Part shown: positions 17,265 to 25,400 of the stretch, piece after piece
Position numbering within the stretch: the first letter of the stretch is position 1
Layout: each line of letters starts with the position of its first letter
Source of the DNA: HGM13862 sp031553915
GTDB taxonomy: Bacteria > Bacillota > Dehalobacteriia > UBA4068
Length of the DNA stretch: 45,725 bases
Direction: 5' to 3'
NCBI GenBank assembly: GCA_031553915.1
Contig: JAVBKT010000006.1
Span: forward strand, 1-45,725
The notes under the pieces: generated by a model
Databases searched by the model: none
What the model saw: only the letters and a program-made list of their open reading frames with translations
What the model was told of the DNA's origin: nothing
Translations under genes and position numbers: made by a program

Positions 17265-17596
17265 CCATTAGGGATGCGAACTCATGCGCCCCGGACGGCG
17301 GATGGTCGATCTGGAGCTTCGTTATCGCTCCTAGACAGGCAGGCAGCCTGCCTTCGACCTACCTGGCCTTTGCTCCGCAAAGTCGCAGGTAATGCACTAG
17401 CTTCGCGTCGTCGCTCTGTCTGGTCCAGCTCGACCATCTATCCGTCGGGGGTGCCGGCAGTTTTGACGAGAAAATAGTGAGCAGATCTTGGTGAAAACAT
17501 TGCTTTTCGTAGTTAGATCTACGGGAAGCAATGTTTTTATCGGGAGATGCCAGCGTTTTCCCGCCAAAACCGCATGGGGTTCGTATCCCTAATGGC
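17264..17596. repeat. Palindromic repeat element, copy B (complete, about 333 bp)
   Basis: Terminal inverted repeats 17264-17288 and 17571-17596 match over about 24 positions with one G/T pair and one bulge. Inside are two folded domains. Domain I pairs about 17289-17315 with 17425-17451 and contains small hairpins: a GGCAGG/CCTGCC palindrome near 17338-17352, ACCTG (17361-17365) with CAGGT (17386-17390), and TTTGC/GCAAA. Domain II pairs 17460-17475 with 17555-17570 and encloses a long hairpin near 17494-17537. Compared with copy A, c17362-g17389 is g45-c74 and c17467-g17563 is t152-a247, both compensatory. No target-site duplication is evident and no frame is shared with copy A. Class unknown: MITE-like element or structured RNA. 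Confidence 0.85.
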
Positions 17597-17608
17597 GCCA
17601 AACGAATG

Positions 17609-17649
17609 AAAAACACCTGCCAGGCATATGATATCTGGGAGGTGTTTTT
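17609..17649 (+). promoter_or_regulatory. Long hairpin that buries the ylmC-like ribosome site
   Basis: Arms 17609-17623 and 17635-17649 form 15 positions with one mismatch and an 11-base loop. The GGGAGGTG ribosome site is in the right arm, and the arm ends in T5 immediately before the ATG at 17650. The shape is also that of a rho-independent terminator. It may act as terminator for read-through from dut, as a block to translation, or both. Confidence 0.7.
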
Positions 17650-17904
17650 ATGCGCTTAAGTGAATTTGCCGAAAAAAGGATAATTAATATTTTTAATGGC
17701 GAAATACTCGGCTCTGCCGGAGATAGTGATTTACTGATCGACCCTGAAGACGGGCATATTATTGAATTAATTATTCAGGAACCAGCGCGCCTGGTTAGCC
17801 GTTCAGAAAGAAGATCCCTTTCTATACCCTGGGCAGCGGTAAAAAAAATCGGGCCGGAAATTATTGTGGTGGATATTGATGACAGCAATCTTGCCCGCCG
17901 CTAA
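17650..17904 (+). CDS. YlmC/YmxH-family PRC-barrel protein
   Basis: 84 residues beginning MRLSEFAEKRIINIFNGEIL, a PRC-barrel fold as in the YlmC/YmxH family of spore formers. These small proteins are common beside dapB, dapG and dpaAB in Firmicutes; the molecular role is unknown. SWAAVKKIGPEIIVVDID-like sequence (here IPWAAVKKIGPEIIVVD) is the conserved second half. The start is fixed by GGGAGGTG seven bases upstream, but that site lies within a strong hairpin (17609-17649). dapB follows after 89 bases. Confidence 0.85.
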   Translation: MRLSEFAEKRIINIFNGEILGSAGDSDLLIDPEDGHIIELIIQEPARLVSRSERRSLSIPWAAVKKIGPEIIVVDIDDSNLARR

Positions 17905-17993
17905 AAAAGCATAATTATTAACGAATAAAAAGGATTTTTGCCGCACCTTGGGGAATAGCCCTTATGAACATAACAAGATAGATGGAGGGCAAG

Positions 17994-18785
17994 ATGATCA
18001 AGATACTAGTAAATGGTGCGGCAGGCAGAATGGGTAAGGCCATGTCTGCCGGGATTATCGATCAGGATGATATGCAAATAGTCGGTGCGGTGGATCTCAA
18101 ATGCGCTGGCACTGATGTTGGCGAATTAGCGGGCAAAAGCGCTGTCGGCGTCAAAATCGAGGATGATCTCGACGCTGCCTTGAAAAGAATCAGACCAGAT
18201 ATTATGCTTGATTTTACCAACCCGCAAATTATTATGAAAAATATCCGCATTGCCCTAAATAATGGTATTGCCTGTGTTATCGGCACCACCGGCCTGAACG
18301 AGGAAAACCTGCAGGAGGCGGATGCACTCTCCCGCGCCAACAAAGCGCCGATTTTTGCTTGCTCCAATTTTGCCATTTCCGCAGTATTAATGATGCGCTT
18401 TGCCGCAGAAGCTGTCAAATATATGCCCAACTTCGAAATCGTCGAAATACACGATTCACATAAACTGGATGCGCCCAGCGGTACCGCACTGACCACCGCT
18501 AAGATGATTTGCGCTAACCGTGAGATTTTTGCCCAAGAGCAGCCGGGCAGCTTTGAAGTCATCCCCGGCGTTCGCGGCGGCGATTATCAAGGCGCGCGTA
18601 TTCATAGCGTGCGTGTCCCCGGTGTCATCTCTACCCAGGATTGTATCTTTGGCGCTCCCGGACAGATCTTGACTATCCGCGCGGAATCCACCCACTGGGA
18701 GTGCTTCTTCCCCGGTGTAGCCCTGGCGCTGCGTAAGGTTTTACAGCTCTCTGGCTTAACCTTTGGTTTGGATAAAATCCTCTAA
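17994..18785 (+). CDS. dapB: 4-hydroxy-tetrahydrodipicolinate reductase
   Basis: 263 residues from the ATG at 17994, with GGAGGG just before it; an ATG at 17982 lies ahead of that site and is less likely. DapB reduces the dihydrodipicolinate-type intermediate with NAD(P)H in lysine and diaminopimelate synthesis. Visible: the nucleotide-binding GAAGRMGKA near residue 8, IGTTGL near 100, and the substrate and catalytic motif EIHDSHKLDAPSGTA near 150 with its His and Lys. In a spore former the pathway also feeds dipicolinic acid, the cargo of SpoVA. A bidirectional terminator follows. Confidence 0.97.
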   Translation: MIKILVNGAAGRMGKAMSAGIIDQDDMQIVGAVDLKCAGTDVGELAGKSAVGVKIEDDLDAALKRIRPDIMLDFTNPQIIMKNIRIALNNGIACVIGTTGLNEENLQEADALSRANKAPIFACSNFAISAVLMMRFAAEAVKYMPNFEIVEIHDSHKLDAPSGTALTTAKMICANREIFAQEQPGSFEVIPGVRGGDYQGARIHSVRVPGVISTQDCIFGAPGQILTIRAESTHWECFFPGVALALRKVLQLSGLTFGLDKIL

Positions 18786-18892
18786 ACAAGAGCAACCGTT
18801 CCCTACTCTTTGGCCCTGCAAAAACTTTGCTGCTGGGGAACGATAAATTTATTCGCCGTCGCAGCTGCCACATTGTCGCTAGAAAAAATACT

Positions 18893-18926
18893 AAAAAGAG
18901 ACCTGCCATACGGCAGGTCTCTTTTT
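18893..18926. terminator. Bidirectional terminator between dapB and pycA
   Basis: A perfect 15-bp stem of AAAAAGAGACCTGCC and its complement with a 4-base loop, A-run on one side and T-run on the other. A weaker potential hairpin (CGTTCCC with GGGAACG) lies between dapB and this site, at about 18797-18842. Confidence 0.9.
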
Positions 18927-18943
18927 CTTTATAATACAGTTTG

Positions 18944-21900
18944 CTATTTAACAGTAATCAGCAGTTCTCCTGCTTTAACATCCATACCTTCTTTGATATA
19001 GACTTTGTCAACAATACCGCTCATCCGCGACACCACCGAGGTTTCCATTTTCATCGCCTCAATCACTGCGATGACCTGGTTTTCCTCCACCTTTTCGCCT
19101 TCTTTAATCAGCACCTTAGATACCAGCCCGGGAATGGATGCGCCGGTTTGGCCCTTGTCCTCAGGATCCGCCATCTCAATCTGCCGGACTTCAATATCCG
19201 CACTATGATCCGGTACAGCCACCTCTCTGCGCATACTGTTTAGTTCAAAATAAACATTGCGCGTACCGTCTTCATTGAGGTTGCCCAAGCCAAGGTATTT
19301 GATGACCAGCATCTTGCCTTCATCAATATTGATTTTATTCGTCTCACCCACAGCCATGCCATTGAAAAACACATGACTGCTCATACGGGTCATATAGCCA
19401 TATTCTTTACGGTGATTATGATATTCTTCCAGCACCTTTGGATATAAGCACCAGGATAGTACCGTGCGCATACTGGCGCCAGGCGAAAACTTATGCACCT
19501 GCTCCATAGCTGCCTTAAAATCTATTGGCGGCAGCTCTTCTCCCGGACGCCCGGTAATCGGCTCTTCGCCTTTTAATACTACTCGCTGCAAAGCCTCAGG
19601 AAAGCCCCAGGCCGGCTGCCCCATCATGCCCTTGAAATATGAGACTACCGAATCCGGAAAGGTCAGAGCCTGGCCCCGCTCCACAATATTGTCCGGGGTA
19701 AGGTCGTTTTGCACCATAAAGATGGCCATATCGCCTACCATTTTAGATGAAGGGGTAACCTTTACCAAATCTCCCAGCATATCATTGACGGTTTTATACA
19801 TCTCTTTCACTTCTTTAAACCGAGAGCCCAGGCCTAAAGAAACAGCCTGCGGATAAAAATTGGTATATTGGCCGCCGGGTATCTCATAGCGGTAAATATC
19901 TGTGGCCGGATATTTCAAATCAGCCTCAAAGCTGGCATAACGCAGACGCACATCAGACCAATAATCAGTGAGGCGCTCTACTTCATCAAGGTTAATACCG
20001 GTATCACGTTCTTGTCCTGCGAGCGCTGCCACAACCGCATTCATCGAGGGCTGAGAGGTCAAGGAGGACATCGAGGCAATGGCCGTATCTACGATATCCA
20101 CACCCTCTTCCGCTGCCATCAGATAAGTTGCCACCTGATTGCCGGAGGTGTCATGGGTATGCAAATGAATGGGCAAACCGATTTCATCCTTCAAGGCCCT
20201 AATCAGCCTTTTGGCGGCATATGGCTTGAGTAAACCAGCCATATCTTTGATGGCGATAGTATGCGCGCCGCGTCTTTCCAGCTCTTTTGCCATATCAATA
20301 TAATATTTCAGGGTATATTTATCGCGCTTGGGGTCGAGAATATCGCCGGTATAACAAATAGCGGCTTCGCAGACTTTACCCTGCTTCAAAACCTCATCCA
20401 TGGCGATTTCCATGCCCGGTATCCAGTTGAGGGAATCAAAAATACGGAAAATATCAATGCCGCATTTGGCTGCCATGGCGATAAATTCGCGAATGAGATT
20501 ATCCGGATAATTGGTATAGCCAACAGCATTGGCGCCGCGCAATAGCATTTGAAAAGGAATATTGGGGATTTTCGCCCGCAAAAGATCCAGCCGTTCCCAC
20601 GGAGATTCATGCAGAAAACGGTAGGCCACATCAAAGGTCGCGCCGCCCCACATCTCCAAAGAAAAGAGGTCGGCAAATATTTCCGCGGTCCCCGGGGCGC
20701 CAAGCACCATATCACGGGTACGCACGCGTGTCGCCAAAAGCGACTGATGCGCGTCACGCATTGTCGTATCGCAAATCAGCAGTTTCTTCTGCGCCAAAAC
20801 CCAATCACGCAGTCCTTCCGGCCCTTTTTCATCCAGCAATTGTTTCAGGCCGGATGGCGGAGTCTCATTATGCGGCGTGGGGAAACGCGAGGCGTCAAAC
20901 TGCGGGCGTTCCGCATCAGGGTTATCCACCTGAATTTGCGCAATATAGCGCAAAACACGGGTAGCCCGGTCCGGACTTTCGGCAATGGCAAACAGTTCCG
21001 GAGTATCATCAATAAACTTGGTATGACATTTGCCCGCGACAAAGGACGGATGAGCCAAAACATTGGTGACAAAGGGAATATTGGTTTTGACGCCACGGAT
21101 ATGCGTTTCGCTCAAAGCGCGCAGAGCGCGGCGGCGCGCAGCATCAAAGGTAAGATCCCAGGCAGTGATTTTCACCAGCAGCGAATCATAATAGGGCGAG
21201 ATCACTGTACCGGGCGCAGCATTACCGCCGTCTAAACGTACGCCAAAGCCGCCTGCAGAACGATAGGCGGTAATTTTGCCGGTATCAGGGGCAAAGTTAT
21301 TGGCCGGGTCCTCGGTGGTAACGCGGCACTGAATCGCATAGCCGTTGATCTGCAAATCATCCTGGCTGGCCATGCCGATATTAGGACAGCTCAGCTCGCG
21401 GCCTTCTGCCACCAAAATTTGCGAACGCACCAAATCAACGCCTGTGACCATTTCAGTCACAGTATGCTCCACCTGGATGCGCGGGTTCATCTCAATAAAA
21501 TAGTGATTGCCTTCTTTATCAACCAAAAATTCTACTGTGCCGGCATTAACATAGCCCACCTTTTTGGCAATTTTGACCGCGTCATTGCACAGCTTGGCGC
21601 GAACGTCATCGCTGACAGTAAAAGCAGGCGCAATCTCCACTACTTTTTGATAACGCCGCTGCACTGAGCAATCACGCTCACCCAAATGGACAACATTGCC
21701 ATGTTCATCAGCCAGAATCTGCACTTCAATATGTTTAGGCTCCACCAAAAACTTTTCAATAAAAATATCAGCGTTGCCAAACGCTTTTTTCGCCTCATTG
21801 CTGACCAAAGAAAAAGATTCCTTGACCTCTTCGGGGGTATCGCAGCGGCGCATACCACGGCCGCCGCCGCCAGCCGCGGCTTTTAGTATAATCGGGAAGC

Positions 21901-22372
21901 CATAGCTCTCTGCCTTGGCCAAAGCCTCCTCAGCATCTTTCAGCGGCTCGGTAGACCCAGGAATCGTCGGCACATTGCACTCTATGGCAATAGCCTTGGC
22001 ATTAAGCTTATCTCCCATCTTTTCCAGCACATGCGAGGGCGGGCCGATAAATTTAATATCAGCCTCTTCGCAGGCGCGGGCAAAATTAGCATTTTCAGAA
22101 AGGAAACCATATCCGGGGTGGATGGCATCCACACCGCGACGCTTGGCCAAATCAATGATATCCTGAATATCAAGATAGGCGCCCAAAGGACTTCTGTTTT
22201 CACCGATAAGATAGGCCTCATCCGCCTTGGTTCTAAAGAGGCTGTTGACATCTTCGTTAGAATACATGGCCACAGTATGCAGGCCAAGGTCATAACAAGC
22301 GCGAAAGATGCGGATAGCAATTTCCCCGCGGTTTGCTACCAGAACTTTGTTAAACAACTTCTTTTGCGTCAT
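18944..22372 (-). CDS. pyc: Pyruvate carboxylase
   Basis: 1142 residues, the length of single-chain pyruvate carboxylases. It carboxylates pyruvate to oxaloacetate with biotin and ATP. Domains in order: biotin carboxylase (about 1-460, with KAAAGGGGRGMR near 165 and the FIEMNPRIQVEHTVTE segment near 295), carboxyltransferase (about 535-800, with TTMRDAHQSLLATRVRT and the metal-binding HLHTHDTSG), the PYC/OADA central domain, and a biotinyl domain ending at 1142 with the biotin lysine in EAMKMET. An AGAAAGG site precedes the ATG. It is a single-gene unit with its own promoter (22501-22529) and the terminator at 18893-18926. Confidence 0.98.
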   Translation of the reverse strand: MTQKKLFNKVLVANRGEIAIRIFRACYDLGLHTVAMYSNEDVNSLFRTKADEAYLIGENRSPLGAYLDIQDIIDLAKRRGVDAIHPGYGFLSENANFARACEEADIKFIGPPSHVLEKMGDKLNAKAIAIECNVPTIPGSTEPLKDAEEALAKAESYGFPIILKAAAGGGGRGMRRCDTPEEVKESFSLVSNEAKKAFGNADIFIEKFLVEPKHIEVQILADEHGNVVHLGERDCSVQRRYQKVVEIAPAFTVSDDVRAKLCNDAVKIAKKVGYVNAGTVEFLVDKEGNHYFIEMNPRIQVEHTVTEMVTGVDLVRSQILVAEGRELSCPNIGMASQDDLQINGYAIQCRVTTEDPANNFAPDTGKITAYRSAGGFGVRLDGGNAAPGTVISPYYDSLLVKITAWDLTFDAARRRALRALSETHIRGVKTNIPFVTNVLAHPSFVAGKCHTKFIDDTPELFAIAESPDRATRVLRYIAQIQVDNPDAERPQFDASRFPTPHNETPPSGLKQLLDEKGPEGLRDWVLAQKKLLICDTTMRDAHQSLLATRVRTRDMVLGAPGTAEIFADLFSLEMWGGATFDVAYRFLHESPWERLDLLRAKIPNIPFQMLLRGANAVGYTNYPDNLIREFIAMAAKCGIDIFRIFDSLNWIPGMEIAMDEVLKQGKVCEAAICYTGDILDPKRDKYTLKYYIDMAKELERRGAHTIAIKDMAGLLKPYAAKRLIRALKDEIGLPIHLHTHDTSGNQVATYLMAAEEGVDIVDTAIASMSSLTSQPSMNAVVAALAGQERDTGINLDEVERLTDYWSDVRLRYASFEADLKYPATDIYRYEIPGGQYTNFYPQAVSLGLGSRFKEVKEMYKTVNDMLGDLVKVTPSSKMVGDMAIFMVQNDLTPDNIVERGQALTFPDSVVSYFKGMMGQPAWGFPEALQRVVLKGEEPITGRPGEELPPIDFKAAMEQVHKFSPGASMRTVLSWCLYPKVLEEYHNHRKEYGYMTRMSSHVFFNGMAVGETNKINIDEGKMLVIKYLGLGNLNEDGTRNVYFELNSMRREVAVPDHSADIEVRQIEMADPEDKGQTGASIPGLVSKVLIKEGEKVEENQVIAVIEAMKMETSVVSRMSGIVDKVYIKEGMDVKAGELLITVK

Positions 22373-22500
22373 AATATGCTGCCTTTCTTTTTGAATATTC
22401 AGTAAAATAGCTTATAAAAAAACAAATCACTCAGAGCCTCACAATCAGCATGCGCGAGAACCCCGGGTTAGTATAAGTACACCTGTATTGAGCTATTAAT

Positions 22501-22529
22501 ATTATAGCGTTTTTTAGAACTATTTGCAA
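22501..22529 (-). promoter_or_regulatory. Sigma-A type promoter for pyruvate carboxylase
   Basis: On the minus strand TTGCAA (22524-22529), a 17-base spacer and TATAAT (22501-22506). This leaves a leader of about 120 bases before the ATG at 22372. No T-box or known riboswitch core was recognised in the leader. Confidence 0.75.
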
Positions 22530-22618
22530 TCATATTAATTAATATTGATTACCAATAAGTACTAAAATAGATAATTACTCTATAATGTAAAATTCGTTAT
22601 GATATGCCCTTTTCCTTT

Positions 22619-23707
22619 TCAAAATGATGCTCTTTTATTTGTTTCCACAATTAAAATGATTTTCGCCAGAATTTCGCCGCTGCTGTTTTCCAGAGCCAGG
22701 CTTCCCTGGTCTCTGTTTAAGCGCCAGACCAATTTCAGTTGTTCTGCCTGCTCTTGCTTAAGCAATACTGATAAATCTTTCTCCGCCTTAAACATGACAC
22801 CCTCATCTTCATCAGGCAAATAGGCTAAATAGCTCCCTGTGCAAGCCATATCAAACAGCAGATAATTATTCGCGCCATAATTGAACAAGGCCAGACTCTC
22901 GCCGTAGCGGTCCGGGCTATCAAGGACAACAGAAATGTATAAAGCAGCGCCGTCCTTGTAGGCAGCCACCAGACAACGGCCTGCTGCGTCTGTGGTCCCT
23001 GTTTTAATACCCACAACATTATCGCTTTGCCACAGCAGCTTATTGGTATTTTTGTAATAACGATAGCTTTTCCCTTCGCCAAACTCCACATATTTGCTGG
23101 CGACAGTTTTGGCAAAAAAATCATTTCTCATCGCATAGCGGGCGATTATCGCTAAATCCAAAGCGCTCATCTGATGATTGGGCGCAGGCAAACCGTTAGT
23201 ATTCTCCATATGCACAGAATATGCCCCTATAACAGCGGCTTTCATATTCATCCAATGCACAAACAGTTTTTCTCCCCCGGCGGCAATTTCTGCGATGGCA
23301 TAACAAGCGTCATTGCCGGAATGAGCCAAAGCGCCCTCCAGCAGACTCTCCAGGCTTAGCTGCTCGCCTACTCTAAGCGATAAGCTGGCATCACCAACCG
23401 CAGCAGCTTCCTGGCTGATGCTATGGGGTTTCTCCATATCAATATCCAGATCAAGGGCCAGCAGAGCAGTTAGAATTTTGGTAGTGGAGGCTGGCGGCAG
23501 CGCCAGATCCTGATTGACGCCAAAGAGCATTTGCCCACTGTTTGCTTCGATCAAAACTGATGCCGCGGCATGAGGGACGCTCATCACTGCCACTGTTTCC
23601 TCATCACTATTGCCCTCAGCCGCCAGGCAAGGGCAAGCCGTCCATAAACATATCAAAAGCGTTATAATAAAAATTTTAGCGGCCAATATTTTCCGATACA
23701 GTAACAA
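22619..23707 (-). CDS. D-alanyl-D-alanine carboxypeptidase (S11, DacF/DacB-like)
   Basis: 362 residues. An N-terminal secretory signal (about 1-29, ending CLAAEG) precedes a penicillin-binding S11 domain. Catalytic motifs: PASTTKIL (SxxK) near residue 77, AHSGND (SxN) near 135 and IKTGTTDAAG (KTG) near 238. It trims the terminal D-Ala of wall stem peptides outside the membrane. It starts with TTG (23705-23707) inside the end of the deacetylase gene, overlapping it by 32 bases, with AAGGA upstream. Linkage to a PdaB-like deacetylase and cwlD suggests cortex or wall work in sporulation, like DacF/DacB (inference). The C-terminal domain is short and diverged. Confidence 0.92.
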   Translation of the reverse strand: MLLYRKILAAKIFIITLLICLWTACPCLAAEGNSDEETVAVMSVPHAAASVLIEANSGQMLFGVNQDLALPPASTTKILTALLALDLDIDMEKPHSISQEAAAVGDASLSLRVGEQLSLESLLEGALAHSGNDACYAIAEIAAGGEKLFVHWMNMKAAVIGAYSVHMENTNGLPAPNHQMSALDLAIIARYAMRNDFFAKTVASKYVEFGEGKSYRYYKNTNKLLWQSDNVVGIKTGTTDAAGRCLVAAYKDGAALYISVVLDSPDRYGESLALFNYGANNYLLFDMACTGSYLAYLPDEDEGVMFKAEKDLSVLLKQEQAEQLKLVWRLNRDQGSLALENSSGEILAKIILIVETNKRASF

Positions 23708-24512
23708 AGGTATATCCTTCCTTTTGCAGATCTGGGAGTAGTGTTGCTAAAGCCTCAACTGTGCCCTCGGTGGGATGGGAAAGAATGATGGCGCCGCCGT
23801 GAATCTTGTTTTTAACTCTCTCAATAATTGTCTGCGCAGCTGGCTTTTGCCAATCAATGGTGTCCACGCTCCAGAGAATTGTATCATAGCCCAGCTCATT
23901 GGCAGCGGTCAGCACATGGGCCTCGGATTCGCCGGAGGGGGGAGCGTACAGCTTTGTTTCAACCCCGGCAGCCGCGTCAATGGCCTGCGCGGTTTTTTCA
24001 ATTTCCTGCTTAATGTCCGTCGCGCTAGAATTATTAGGGCTGCTATGGCTATAGCCATGATTGCCAATCTCATGCCCGGCTTCGGCGATATCAGAGGCTA
24101 ATTCCGGATTATTATCGCACCAGCGTCCGGTGAGGAAAAAGGTAGCCTTTACTTTACTGTCAGCCAGAACCTTGAGCAGATCGGCAATATACTCCTCTCC
24201 CCAATCCACATTCACTGACAAAGAAATCTTATCAGAGCTCATGTCGCCATTATAGTATGGCTCGGGAATTGCCGTAGCGGCGGCGGTTTGTTCAGCATCG
24301 CCAGCATTATCACCAGCGGGGTTGCCCTGATCATTCTCTAATGTTTCATCTTCAGGCAGCGCATTACTTTCTGTCTGCGGCGGATCTTCTTTGTCAAAGG
24401 GCCACTCTACCCCGGGATAAAGCACACCGATCCCCACAAACAATAATGCTGCGGCAATCACACCAATACTGATATTGATCAGCTTTTTCTTATTCACAAA
24501 TAGTACTTTCAT
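23676..24512 (-). CDS. Polysaccharide deacetylase (NodB domain, PdaB-like)
   Basis: 278 residues. One N-terminal membrane anchor (about 11-33) is followed by an acidic, Asn- and Glu-rich linker (about 38-85), then a NodB/CE4 deacetylase domain. Motifs: SVNVDWG near residue 100 (Asp of motif I kept, second Asp replaced as in PdaB-type proteins), HEIGNHGYSH near 145 (zinc His), APPSGE near 194, VDTIDWQ near 220 and ILSHPT near 245. It acts on wall or cortex glycans outside the membrane. It is translationally coupled to the D,D-carboxypeptidase gene. The specific substrate cannot be told from sequence. Confidence 0.88.
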   Translation of the reverse strand: MKVLFVNKKKLINISIGVIAAALLFVGIGVLYPGVEWPFDKEDPPQTESNALPEDETLENDQGNPAGDNAGDAEQTAAATAIPEPYYNGDMSSDKISLSVNVDWGEEYIADLLKVLADSKVKATFFLTGRWCDNNPELASDIAEAGHEIGNHGYSHSSPNNSSATDIKQEIEKTAQAIDAAAGVETKLYAPPSGESEAHVLTAANELGYDTILWSVDTIDWQKPAAQTIIERVKNKIHGGAIILSHPTEGTVEALATLLPDLQKEGYTFVTVSENIGR

Positions 24513-24631
24513 ACAGATCAGGCCTCTCTTTGCTTGGAGCTTTCTTTTGGATAAAAGGTCGAAAGCTGTTTGTTAAAGCATATGAGTATCAGCAGTGGAA
24601 TAGAATAGCCTATATCAAGGAGGTAAGGCTG

Positions 24632-25324
24632 ATGCGCACACTTTTTATCCGGTTACCCCGCAGAGCCCTGGCGCTGGCAATTATCATTCTTTTTGTGGGC
24701 ATACTCTGCTCTCTTCATTATTTGTTAATGCAAAAGGAAGGAGCAGCAGCGCTCTCCCCCTCTCTTTTTGGTAAATCAATTGTCATTGATCCCGGGCACG
24801 GCGGTTGGGATCCGGGTATGAGCGGCATCAACGGTAGCCGTGAGGCTGATATCAATCTGGAAATTGCCCTGAAATTGGCGGAATACTGCCGCGAGGCAGG
24901 CGCAACAGTCACGATGACCCGCGAAAGCGATATGGCTCTTGGCGCCAGCAAAAATGAGGATATGCAGCAGCGTGTCGCTATCTGCGAAAAGGCTGCTGTA
25001 GATATCTTTATCAGCATTCATGCCAATAGCTACCCCGGCCAGCACGGGGCGCAGGTTTTCTATGAATCAGGCAATCTCGAAGGAAAAACTCTGGCGGAAA
25101 AGGTGCAGGCCAATATTGTTGAGCAGCTGCAAAATACCGATAGGGTGGCCCTGGCCCATGCGGACGCCTATCTTTTGCATAAGATAACAGGCGCGGCAGT
25201 CATCTGTGAAACCGGTTTCCTCTCCAATAGTGAAGAAGAGGCCTTGCTATCTGAGGGCAGCTATCAATGGGATATGGCCTGGGCTATTTTTACCGGCATG
25301 GTAGCTTATTTGAGTGATAATTAA
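24632..25324 (+). CDS. cwlD: N-acetylmuramoyl-L-alanine amidase CwlD (Amidase_3)
   Basis: 230 residues from the ATG at 24632; AAGGAGG eight bases upstream excludes the longer open frame. A membrane anchor (about residues 10-30) leads to an Amidase_3 domain with zinc ligands in VIDPGHGGWDPG, SREADINLEIAL and FISIHANS, and catalytic Glu in ICETGFLSN. CwlD makes the muramic-delta-lactam precursor in spore cortex by removing the stem peptide, working together with PdaA-type deacetylases; the divergent deacetylase at 23676-24512 is a plausible partner. Location near rpsI-rplM-truA is conserved in Firmicutes. Confidence 0.94.
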   Translation: MRTLFIRLPRRALALAIIILFVGILCSLHYLLMQKEGAAALSPSLFGKSIVIDPGHGGWDPGMSGINGSREADINLEIALKLAEYCREAGATVTMTRESDMALGASKNEDMQQRVAICEKAAVDIFISIHANSYPGQHGAQVFYESGNLEGKTLAEKVQANIVEQLQNTDRVALAHADAYLLHKITGAAVICETGFLSNSEEEALLSEGSYQWDMAWAIFTGMVAYLSDN

Positions 25325-25350
25325 TAATCAGCCCCCTTTTTTTGCATAAA

Positions 25351-25378
25351 AAAACACAGCCTAATTAGGCTGTGTTTT
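25351..25378. terminator. Bidirectional terminator between cwlD and the lipoprotein gene
   Basis: A perfect palindrome of 28 bases (AAAACACAGCCTAA and its complement), preceded by A-rich and followed by T-rich sequence. It serves both convergent genes. Confidence 0.88.
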
Positions 25379-25400
25379 ACTGCGGCAGGAAGTATGAATT

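Noticed and set aside
17571..17596. tRNA T-arm-like GGGGTTCGTATCCC at the repeat end
   Set aside because: The loop lacks the conserved A58, there is no acceptor, D-arm or anticodon arm, and the similarity is explained by the terminal inverted repeat.
17264..17596. Group II intron, HEARO/OMEGA or retron RNA as identity of the repeat
   Set aside because: No group II domain V sequence, no reverse transcriptase, TnpB or HNH gene in the window; similarity is only in general size and folding.
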